DNA from: Limonium bicolor
Lineage: Eukaryota > Streptophyta > Magnoliopsida > Caryophyllales > Plumbaginaceae
DNA length: 64,000 bases
Direction: 5' to 3'
NCBI GenBank assembly: GCA_023374045.1
Contig: CM041777.1
Location: 84,500,300-84,564,299, forward strand
In this document: piece by piece, positions 21,953 to 32,643 of the stretch
How the letters are laid out: every line of letters starts with the position of its first letter
Numbering within the stretch: position 1 is the first letter of the stretch
Notes under the pieces: model-generated
Told to the model about the DNA's origin: nothing
What the model saw: the letters and a program-made list of their open reading frames with translations, nothing else
Databases searched by the model: none
Program-made: the position numbers and the translations under genes

Positions 21953-23702
21953 TGTTGGAAAAATATGTGACTACTTCTACAACTTAGACAGTGTACCTAT
22001 CGTTTTGCGGAATAGTGGATTTGTGGGTTGTCGTACTCTTGGGGACCTCGCTGTGGTAAATTGACAGTGTAGTAAATTGACTGAGATTTCTAGTAAACAG
22101 ATTTTATCATTTTTTAGGGAAAGATGCGATTGAAAACTTAATCTAAACAAAACAGTAATAAAAACAATTAATCAAAACAAAATAAAAATAGAAATTATAA
22201 ATCTTTTTATTTTTAAAGAAGCATCCTGGGTTGTTCTGCTCACCTATTTTATCCAATTATATCAATATAAACTTTCCCACTTTAGCAATAAACTCATGAA
22301 TCTTAATTAGTTCATTGACCGGTTCTTGTACAATAAACCCAGATTAACTTAAACAACAAGCCGCAATTCTTGCCCAAGTCATTTATGAATTAATCGCTTA
22401 ATTACCAATTCCTATTGGAGATAGATTAACCTATAGGCGAGTCACGCTTCTAGTCGTTAACCCGTTCTGACTTCCTATGTCTAGAACCTTGTCTCAGCAT
22501 CGCATTTTAACAAGAGAACTACAAATATCACTTTAATAATTGTACAAGAACATTATAGCGCATTAAGAACAAGAATCAAAATACTGCATAGATAAATTAT
22601 AGTGGAAAGCTACACAATACAATTATATAAAATAGGCTCGCTTCCAAACCCGGGAAGCTAAGTTTATTACTCAGACATTAACAAGGATGAAAATAAAGAT
22701 AGAAATAGCCATTATTTTGGAGACTGCCGGAGGAAACGGGACTACGATTCGCTCCTGCTCCAGCTGCTTTTCTTCTCTTCTTTTAATCCTGGTTCTGCCG
22801 AGTGGTGGAATGAAGAATGAAAATAAAATGGAGAAGTGGGGGATAAGAGGATGGAATGGATCGTAGGTGTGGTTCGTATTGTGGTGTTCGATTCTGTTGT
22901 GAGCGATGGATGTTATTTCTGATGAAGAAGCAGTGGGTTTATATAAAAGAAAGGAGGAGGAAGAAGACAGGCTGGAACATGCGTGAGGAATTTAAGGAGT
23001 GCCGGCGCCTGATATTGTTGATGGGGTAGATAGATATGTTTGCAGGCGCCGAAGAAAAATGGGGAAGACGGTCGGCGCTTCAATTCTCTGGATCTATCTG
23101 TGTCTTGTCCGGCTTTATTTGGGCGGACGTATCTCAGTGTTGTTCGGCCATATTTCCACGGACAGGCCATGGCTTTTGTTTTCTGTCCGGTCATTTATCC
23201 ACGGACAGCACACACACTTCTCTATTCTGTCCGGTCTTAAATCCACGGACAGCTTGTCCCTTGTCCGCCGTTTTCTCCACGGACACGCCACGGACAACTT
23301 CATCTCTTTATCTTGTCCGGCCAAATTTGAGCGGACATGACACGGACATAAATTCGACGCGTCCTTATTTGCGTCCTGCCTTTTTTTACCCGGAGATGCC
23401 ACGGACGGGTCTTTTGTTGTGTCCGAACCACTGTCTGGACCAGTGTGGTTCAGACGAAAACTGTTTTGCTTCTAAAATATTCGTTTCAGCTCCGATTTAA
23501 GATCCGTTTGCGCCTATGCGTTCGTCTCTTCGTCTACTTTGCTCCTAGTTTGGTTTTCCTCATGTTTAACCAATAAATTTGTGAGATAACCAATAAAACA
23601 TAAACTAGAGGAAAACTAACCAAAGTGGAGAAATGAGCAAGAAAAGTGCTAATATAATATATGAAATACACCCATAAAACATGCTCATTTGGATACTTAT
23701 CA
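21953..23702 (-). repeat. Family R LTR C (5' LTR of the array)
   Basis: 1750 bp, TGTTGG...CTTATCA, followed by the ATATG duplication at 23703-23707. Confidence 0.9.
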
Positions 23703-23991
23703 ATATGTATAATATACAATTTATAATGATATTGTAAGGTATAGATTATAAATGAGGTCCCTTAGTAATTTAACAAAGTTAACTGGGTTGGAAAATGAAT
23801 CTGGACAGACCTATGGTCTATTCGGAAATTACAAAAATTAATATGACCATAGGTTATACATGTTCTAAGAGTATAATGTTATAATATATAGTATATGTAA
23901 CATTGCATAAGTAATGTGGTGAAATTGTAATAAAAGAAAAATGTGGGAAGTTAAAGGAATTAAACTATAACTTGTGGGGCCTTCTCGACAA

Positions 23992-24000
23992 TTTAATAAA
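23992..24000. other. 9-bp target-site duplication TTTAATAAA (left)
   Basis: TTTAATAAA occurs at 23992-24000 and again at 25386-25394, exactly bracketing the foldback element. Confidence 0.9.
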
Positions 24001-25385
24001 GGGAAATTTCATGAAATGCCACTATATTTTTGGCTAATTCATGAAATGCCACTAAAAAAATGAAGTCACGAAATGCCACTATATTTTCCGAAAAGTCCAT
24101 GAAATGCCACTATAGATAGAAAAAAAATAAAAATACCCCTACTAGTTAACAAAGTACTTTTAAAGTTCATAAAATGCCCCTAAGTGTTAAAAATTAACAA
24201 AAATTAATAAAAATATCAACATACATTAAAAATATAAAAAGTTATAAAAATTTATTAAAATTATAAAAAATTGAAAAAATTAAAAATTAAAAAAGTTTAA
24301 AAAATTGAAAAAATTGAAAATATCATTAAATATTAAAAATAAATATTTCATTTTTAAAAATTTATTCAATACCATAAAAAAATATTGAGTTCTAAACAAA
24401 TAATTTATACCAAATTTTCTACCAATATAGTACCATAATTTATACCAAATAAGTACCATAATTTTAATTATACATTTTTTAATTATTATTTTCTATCAAT
24501 TTAGATTATTTATTTCTTCAAAGTAAATAATTTTTTTATGTTGCTGATAAATTTTAAAAACTAAAATTTCTAAATATAATAGCTTATTAGAAATAGAGCG
24601 ACTGATATATATATATAACATACAATATTAAATAGTAAAACTTGTTTGAAATGTAGAATAAAACGTTTTCAGAATAATAATATGCAACTTATTAGGAGCA
24701 AGTAATGATGATAACCAGAGAAAAAAATAAGTTGCACATTATTATTCTAAAAAAGTTTTATTCTACATTTCAAACAAATTTTACTATTAAATATTGTATT
24801 TTATATATATTCTCAGACGCTCTATCTCAAATAAATTATTATGTTTATAATTTTAGTTTTCAAATTTTATCAGCAATATAAAAAAAATTATTTGCGGTAA
24901 GAAATAAATAATCTAAATTGATAGCAAATAATAATTAAAAAATGTATGATAAAAATTATGGTACTTATTTGGTATAAATTATGGTACTAAATTGGTTAAA
25001 ATTCGGTATAAATTATTTGTTTAGAACTTAATATTCTTTTTATGCTATTGAATAAAGTTTAAAAAATGAAATATTTACTTTTAAATATTTAATGATATTA
25101 TTTTTTTTTCAATTTTTTTAATTTTTAATTTTAATAATAACTTTTTTAATTTTTTTATATTTTTTATGTATTTTGATATTTTTATTAATTTTTGTTAATT
25201 TTTAACCCTTAGGGGCATTTTATGAACTTTAGAAGTACTTTGTCAACTAGTAAGGGTATTTTTGTCTTTTTTCTATCTATAGTGGTAATTCATGGACTTT
25301 TCGGAAAATATAGTGAAATTTTGTGACTTTTTTAGTGGCATTTCATGAATTAGCCAAAAATATAGTGGCATTTCATGAAATTCTC
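24001..25385. mobile_element. Mutator-like foldback element, 1385 bp
   Basis: Almost the whole element is one inverted repeat: arms of roughly 650-690 bp meet near 24690-24720. The left end GGGAAATTTCATGAAATGCC is mirrored at the right by GGCATTTCATGAAATTCTC. ATGAAATGCCACTA is repeated several times within each outer arm. A perfect 9-bp duplication is the Mutator superfamily signature. No transposase is present and the core is extremely AT-rich. Confidence 0.9.
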
Positions 25386-27399
25386 TTTAATAAATCTATA
25401 TGAAAACTATAGGTTAATTATATTATAAAGTAGAAATATCATAGTATATGATATAATAATATAATTGTAACATTATATAATGTTATGTGGTAAAATTGTA
25501 ATTAATGGAAATTTTGGGGCTATACAGAGAATAAAACTTATTATAAATGAATTTTAGACTATAGTCTACAATGTCATAAATGTTATAATAATTATATGGT
25601 ATTAATATGATTAAAGTGAAACTAGTATATGTGAGAATATTCACATGAAATAATGTGACTATTGGTGAGTAAATGGAATTATAAAATAAGGAAGGGTTAT
25701 TTAAATAAACTTTAGAAGTTTACTATGGTGTTATATAAATGTAACATAACATTAGGATAAGAATCTTAATACAAGTTTGTACAAGATAATACAAATTAAC
25801 TAGTGAGGATAACTATCCCACATAAAATGATAAAATGTAACATTTAATAAATGGGTTTATAATTCATATGTTTGTATAAAATTGAGAGTGCATTAAATAA
25901 GATGGTTTATATAATATGGTTGGGAACCATATAGTAGTAAATGAGGAATGTTATAAGGTGGATATAATTTATAAACATTGGAGATAAAGTTCTAATGCTA
26001 ATGTATAAGATTTTATATTGTGAGTGAATTATATAATATAATGTATTATAATGAATGTTATAAACTTATGTGCTTAGAATAAACTAACCAAGTCAACATA
26101 CTCGACCAAGTCAACTCAATTTACCAAAGAGGTCAAGTTGACCAACTCACACATAAATGAGAGTATGTGGAATAATAACATCATATGGTCAACCATAACA
26201 TACAAACGTAAACTATATGTTATACACTCATGGATTGATATATATGTATAAGTACACATGAAATATACAACCAAGTATAGAAATATATGCATATAAGCTA
26301 AACTACTAACCTATGAATAAACATCATGGGTTGTGAGGGATTTACCTAAGTAGCAAGAAATACTACGAGTTAAGAGCATCGTAATGAGACCGATAAATCT
26401 AACTAAACCCGAACATACGAAAACCCGAACCAACTCAACTATCGGGTTATGACGTCTATTTGGAAGTACCGAATTTAGTTAATCATGGGGATTAACTCGT
26501 AGTGGTATGCATATTCCAGATCGTACGTCTACGAGGAGCACAAGACAAGCGTAGAATTATATGCTAGCCTATATTACGGTGTACGGTATGTGATTGGTGT
26601 GGTCTGACCATCCCGAGGGTTTCCTTGGGGTCAGACATTGTGTGTTTATCTGCCTAAGAGCGATATGGGTGTTTATTGTGTATGCATGGAATGTTATGTG
26701 TTTTATTTACTCGTTCTTTCTCACGTTATTACTTGTGCGAGAATGTCCATTGGACAAATATTATTCGACTCATATAAATGTACATATATGAGTATAAAAG
26801 TAAAGTAGTCGTTACTCATTAAAGTAAGACGAATATTACTATCAATTTACCTAAGTAAAGCACTTAGGAACGAGACTTGGCTATCCGGTCTCTAGAGCAT
26901 GGATCTCGAACATGAATATGACCTAGACTACTTCTAGGTATTTACGTAAGCCCTCAAAGACAGCTATATAAATTGTATTCTCCATAAAACTAAGAGTATA
27001 TCTTAGGAAATGATTAAGATACTTAATGGAATGAGAGAATTGGTATGTGATGAGGAGAGAAATCCAGTGCAGTTTATGAACTAGCTGGTTGCGCATTGTG
27101 ATCACTGAGTGGCTACCCGATCGGGTCCCGCTCTAGGAAACCCCAACGACCCTAAATAGATCGTGGGTCAGATGGTACCTATTGTTGGTACACGGCTACG
27201 ACATTTTCAAGGACGTCTTATTAAGGCATAGTGGAAGACCCGGGGCCTCCGGACCTCTGGTAAAATGAGCACCTTTGTGTGTACGGAAGACGACTGTCCA
27301 TTTGAAAGATTATTACGGGTTGTCTTAACATGACACTCATCTGAGGATAAGAATAAACGTGATGAGATTTAATGGGACCTTGAAGGCCAATTACTGATA

Positions 27400-27720
27400 C
27401 AAGTACGATTACCGTTCGCTAAAAGCAATTGTGCGTTTTATTGCACTTCTTCGATATCTTTGTTTATGCAACCGTTGCTTGTGAAATGTAGTGGATGTAT
27501 TGATTGGATGACTCGTGTTCATTAGGTCCCACATGTCACATATGAGCTTAAAAAACTTCAAATTTGATATTGGACCAAAATATAACACTTTAGCATCGTC
27601 CATGTAAAGTTTCATCAATTTTGGACAACGTTTAAGCATGTTTAAAGCTAAATTACGAAAAAAACAGTGATATTTTGTGAGTTAGAAACTTAAACAGTGG
27701 TATCTTGTGAATTTTCCCTA
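27400..27720. mobile_element. Possible truncated TIR-element end
   Basis: The right edge, read on the minus strand, starts AGGGAAAATTCACAAGATAC and contains the CACTG-type spacing seen in the 24001-25385 element (AGGGAAATTTCATGAAATGC). A matching left end was not found. A 76-codon minus-strand ORF inside has no recognisable domain. This may explain part of the extra length of the family L solo LTR. Confidence 0.35.
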
Positions 27721-28225
27721 GTATTTATTATAACTGTAAACCGAACAAAGCATGTAATCAATCTAATGTTAAGACAGTTAAATGACTTTAGTGGTTGTAA
27801 AGGTCTCGAATCATGCCTAGCATACTCAGCGTTTTGCTGAGCCTATACGGCAACCATTTTCAGGATATTGATCGTGTTGAAGCCGAAGTGCGGGATCTCG
27901 GGTAGAGAGGACTCTTGTTCTAATTACCGCACTTTGAACGTTGGTTTGTATTATGTTACTATTGTGAGTATTCGGGAGATGATAGTCGCTCACTTGTCTT
28001 GTATATTCGACTTTGGATTAGTATGTTTAGAGGTTGTAAATATCTCGTTCATCACTGCGGTTATAGTTTGAAGTATTGTGTTTCGTTTCTGCTTCTTTAC
28101 TCACATGGGTGAGTAATGGCATGTGACACCCGAGTGAGGATGTTTGTTATTTAATTACCGCTGCGAGACATTTTTAATTATGCCACAAGAGTGATTATTA
28201 CGAGTTTAACTAGAGGGGTGTTACA

Positions 28226-29091
28226 ACACAACCATATCAAAACAAGCTTAAGAGCCACAAGTATTTAATATCATCTTACATTCATCCCTAGGTCAAGGAG
28301 GCTATCCCACTAGAGCATAAATAAAGAGAAAAGAGAAGAAATAACCATGGGAGGTTGAACTAGAGCTTCCAAGGAGGTGAGATTTCTCCTCCTCTTTTAT
28401 CTTCTTCTCCCTTCTTTCTTTATTTGTTTTGTGCACAACTCAAATGCCCTCTTTTTCTCTTCTTTTCCTTTCTTATTCTCGTGATTCTGTTGTTCTGTCT
28501 ATTTGGTTCGGATATATGTGAGGGCCTTTAGACCCGGGCCAGACTGTCAAAGAGAATTCTTGGCTCTACAATTGGTCCGTTTGGACTTATGTCCAAACAT
28601 GTATGCCCGGACGTGCCTTATACTGGTTCAGGTTTGTGTACCTGGACACATACCTAGACCCAAAAGTTGGTAGAAATTTTTCCCGAGGGTTGGTCTAGGT
28701 AAGTTTACTCAGATAACCCAGACAGGTCTCTAATTTTGGCAAAAGATTTTGGTCCAGGTCTGTGGACCCAGAAAGATACTCAGACCAAATCATGGCTTCC
28801 GGCCTCTGTCCAAACATGTATGTCCGGACACAGGGTTGGATGTAGGCCTTGTACAGAGTCTAGATTCTTCAATTTAGCTTCAATTTGAGATCTGTTTGCT
28901 CCAAGATACTCCTCTCATTGTCTACTTTGCTTCCTAGTTGGATTATCCTCGTATTTAAACAACAAATATGTATGAATGCCAATAAAATACAAAACTAGAT
29001 GAAGACTAGCCAAAGTAGAGAAATAAGCATGATAAACCTTGATATAGCACATAAAATATACCCTTAAAACATGCTCATTATTCACTCATCG
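28226..29091 (-). repeat. Diverged family R LTR, right part
   Basis: Begins with the ACACA duplication. From about 28880 it parallels the end of the young family R LTRs (GATCTGTTTGC, GTCTACTTTGCT, AAACTAGATGAAGACTAGCCAAAGT, AAACATGCTCATT). A diverged TCCGGAC/GTCCAAAC palindrome block at 28540-28860 sits where the young LTRs carry theirs. The terminal CA appears changed to CG at 29090-29091. Confidence 0.6.
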
Positions 29092-29945
29092 GAAGCATGG
29101 AAAATCTGACAACTTGATGATAAAAAAAGGAAATGTACCCGAAAGCCAAAATCAACTCAATCTTCATTAGTTCTTGCAAACGTGGAAAGATTTGAAAATG
29201 ACTATAATCAAAAGGCAGCCTCCAGGAAGCCTGTAGGCTGCTTGTCGTCATGAGTTCAACAACTAACAACTGTTGGGAGAAGGGTGAATGTCACAGAGTT
29301 GGTAAAGGTTGTAATCTTTCACCCGATATTTTGATTTTATGTTTGATTTTGATCTTATACATCTTTGGTTTGTGAAAGATTGGTAGGTTACCTTTTGGTA
29401 TGTATGGTCGATGGAAGCTAAGACATATTATGCTTTTTGGTGGGTGTTAATGTTGGAGTTGGTGGTTGCAGTCTGGTGGTGTGCTTGATAGTTTTGGCAA
29501 TGTTGTACGATTAATGTAGGAGGGAGAAAGAATAGGAGATAATCAAGGTTCAAACCGGATGATGGCTGTTATGAAGTATTAGCTTCAACTTTGGTTGCAG
29601 TTTAGTAATCATTTCTCTATGCTTTTGATTTGGAAGATTAAGCAAGGCTTCTTTAGGCCTATGGTAAGTTTTTGAAATACTTATAGCACCGGGTTTTGGT
29701 CAGTATTAGACTCATTAATGTATGTTCAATTTAAGGGTTTTGGATCTCTCTAGTTTGTTTTGTAGGGGTGGTGTGGTGTAGATGTGATATTCACAATTTG
29801 TACTATAACTGTTCAGTAGTGTCGACCGATTCTTTAAAAAAAGACCTATTACCAAAGAAAATCTAATTTACTCAAAAGGGAGGGAGACATATATACATAG
29901 ATAGACTACTGCATGAGGAGAAGACAGATCACACTGCCCTACTCT
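29092..29945. other. Unassigned sequence between the two nests
   Basis: No reliable ORF. A T/G-rich stretch ends in a short A run at about 29835, which could be a degenerate LINE 3' tail, perhaps the continuation of the LINE ORF1 remnant that stops at 5741. That link is inference only. Confidence 0.3.
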
Positions 29946-29950
29946 CATTC
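29946..29950. other. Target-site duplication CATTC (left)
   Basis: CATTC precedes TGTAACACCCC and is repeated at 57679-57683 directly after GGGGTATTTCA. Confidence 0.9.
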
Positions 29951-31841
29951 TGTAACACCCCGTCTCAATCCAAATGTGGTTTCGCAACTTAACAACATAT
30001 ATATAAATGTCACAGCGGAATTCAATACACTCCAGGACCTTGCCACGGTCTGATTGACAGAATATACCGAACATTAGTACATACAAATCTTAACCAAATA
30101 CATATCCTTCTTACAATCCCCTCACATCCTATACATCTTACTAACTCAAATTGTCATACGAGTGTACATGCACAACTCGTAGGCCACACTTAACCCGTAA
30201 CGCTTGTACCCCTTCTTACTCTCGCGACAGCCGCCTCCTGATGTTCACCTGTGTAGTAAAACAGCCCCCAAAGGGGGTCAGCACGAATGCTGGTACGATC
30301 CTCATGGCCCCCAAGCTAACGTGGCTACGACGACTAATTGTCGATAGCATGGAGGTTGATTATGCACAACATAATAGAAGGTGCAATAAACAACAACCAA
30401 TTATGAACAATCAAAGTTCAAACACAATGAACGACTTAAATGCGTTCCCTTAATTAGTGAGTCAATTACTTCACCCTTAAGTACGTTTCCTCTTAATCTT
30501 AGTCCATCCTTATCTTACCTCAATCTTAGTCTTATCTTAGTCTTAGAAAACAAATCCTTTAAAAAGGAATGGAGCACCTCAGTCTTATAATACAAAACCA
30601 TCCTTTAAATAGGAATGGTTGTAACTTATCTCAAACCTTATCTTAATCTTAGAATACAAACCACTCTTTAAATAGAAATGATTGTATCTTACCTCAATGT
30701 TATTTTGTCGGGTCAAAAGCAACCCTAGCCAATGAGCTATTAACGCCATTGGTGAATAAACAACTTATCTATAATTAGGATTTAGGTGATCCTACCGCAC
30801 CATCTTAATGCCTCCTACCTTGGACTGTATGTCCAATGTAGCTGAGCCGGCAACCGACCTAGGCAACAAGTCCGAAGACAAGTCCTTAAGCGGAGTGCTT
30901 AGATACTGACCCCCTTATTCCTTAGCATGCATGACCGGAGTCAATCCCGGGTTCCTCACTCCCCCCTTAAGTTCCAGTTAGTAGAAGTCTCAAGACAATG
31001 TTTGTTGGTTAACCTCTTTCAGTTTATAACAAACTAAATTAGGGAGCGTTCCTTAGTCTCCTCAATTCCTACTAAACGTTGGTTAGTAAGTTCTCACGGT
31101 AAATTGTGTTAGTTTCAATATCACACAACAATACAAAAAACATAATGTTCCGGTTGCATGCTTTATCTTGTTTAGTGAGCACACAAAAACAAAATAGCAC
31201 ACAAGCGAGGGACACATCGTAGCAAGCAGGTCACACGAAGAACTGTACCATTCACCGTTGGTCGTTTCGGTTGCTTACTCTCCTCCGGAGTCCAAATTCT
31301 CAAACCCTAAAACATTCATTCAATTTTAGGTTGTTAATTACTTTTCCAGTAAAGCTAACTTACTTAACTCACTTGGTCACTAATGATCCCCATCTAACAC
31401 CACTTAAGTTCTTATAAACTTAATCTTAAGTGAATCACTTCTCCTCATACCTTATACTTATTCACCTCCTTAATTCATTGTTACTCACCAAACATGTCTT
31501 AAACAACCTTATATTATCATTACATATCAATCCCCATTTAGCACCTCTTAAATTCTAACTAACTTGACCTTGAACACTTAAAATCATTTACTCACCCTAA
31601 TCTCTTAAGTCATTATATGCTTATCTTTCTACATCATCACTCCCTAATGTTGGACCACTAAGTCATTGTAATTTAAACTTAATCATATAAGTTAATCACT
31701 TCATTACACCCTCATACTTGTTTACACCTCTTAAGGCCTTTACATGTCACCAAACAAGGCCTAAACATCATCTAAAACCATTACCATTCAATCCCCCATC
31801 ATTAGAAGCCAAAACAAAATTTTTTTCTTTTTCTCTGCACT

Positions 31842-31934
31842 GGACCGCCCCTCTGGGGCGGTCCCAACCAGAAGCTTCATACGCTGCAGAATTCGCCTGG
31901 ACCTCCCCACAGGGGCGGTCCCTAGGGGCGGTCC
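31842..31934. repeat. GGACCGCCCC hairpin cluster in the outer solo LTR
   Basis: GGACCGCCCC (31842-31851) and GGGGCGGTCC (31855-31864) form a perfect 10-bp stem with a 3-nt loop. A second, with one mismatch, is at 31899-31921, and a further single arm at 31925-31934. The site corresponds to that of the GTCCGAAC hairpins in the array LTRs, though the sequence is different. Confidence 0.8.
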
Positions 31935-32638
31935 ACAGCAGAACCTATTTTCCAAAGTGCTTTTCTCCTCATTTTGAACTCCAATTTCACCCCAATCTTT
32001 TCCCACTCATTCCACAATCTTTCCACATGTTTCCTACATGTTTAAACACCTTAAAACATGCACTAAACCTTCCTCAAAAATCACCAAGCTTGACACTCAA
32101 TTTCTTACAAAATTCTTACACTTAACACTTGATTCCTTACACTTCCCTCTTGTGACTTTGCCTAAGACCTCAACTAATCATTATGTTTCTTCCCAACCAT
32201 CTTAGCTACTCCTCAAGCTTCATTATGCATACCCATTTGCTTTACTCAAACTTCTCAAAGCCATATATAATCTAGCACATGCTTACATCCTTATAAGTCA
32301 TTATACCTTATTTTTCCTTCAAACTTTGTACAAGTTCCCTAGCTTCCTTAACCATGGTTTTGGTGCATAAAACTCACCATTATAACCCCTAGTCCCTCTT
32401 AGACATCCCTAGGTCTTCCTAGTACTCAAGAACTCCATAGTTTATCCATTTTCACCAAAACAACCCTTAGTGATTACTAGAACATTCCTTAGTCATAAAA
32501 TCTCCTTAGAACACCTTAAACACTTAGTTTCCTCTTCAAATTTTGACATGGCTTCCTTAGTATATTTCAATACCCAACATTTAGTTTTTCACCCTTAATA
32601 CAATCATGAACACTCAAATCCTTAGTACACAATCTTAG

Positions 32639-32643
32639 CACAC
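32639..32643. other. Target-site duplication CACAC (left) of the LARD-like array
   Basis: CACAC directly precedes TGTAACACCCC and is repeated at 55787-55791 directly after the last LTR. Confidence 0.85.

Larger units (their letters stand above)
8610..23702 (-). mobile_element. Family R tandem array: LTR-INT-LTR-INT-LTR, non-autonomous
   Basis: Three LTRs (8610-15519, carrying a copia insertion; 17854-19602; 21953-23702), each 1749-1750 bp once the copia and its duplication are removed, alternate with two internal domains (15520-17853 and 19603-21952). Each LTR starts TGTTGG and ends CTTATCA. Orientation is minus: the primer-binding site (tRNA-Asp type) abuts the left edge of the second and third LTRs, and the polypurine tract (AAGTGTGGGGGTG on the minus strand) abuts the right edge of the first and second. 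The whole array has one 5-bp TSD. Apart from one gag-sized ORF there is no protease, RT, RNase H or integrase. Confidence 0.9.
6393..28225 (+). mobile_element. Family L solo LTR, plus orientation, interrupted by two later insertions
   Basis: The left terminus is TGAAATACCCC and the right terminus GGGGTGTTACA, the same end pair as the LARD-like LTRs at 32644-55786 (there on the minus strand). Inner similarity supports it: about 6690-6800 carries TTTGAATGGATAAAT, TTAATTAACATGT and TAGTATCACATT in the order seen in the reverse complement of about 36550-36660. With the insertions and their duplications removed, about 5.3 kb remains, somewhat longer than the 4.46-kb LTRs, partly because of a possible further insert near 27.4-27.7 kb. 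No internal domain is present, so it is a solo LTR formed by LTR-LTR recombination. Flanked by ACACA on both sides. Confidence 0.8.

Noticed and set aside
27409..27639. 76-codon minus-strand ORF
   Set aside because: Short, no recognisable domain, and inside a probable truncated transposon end.
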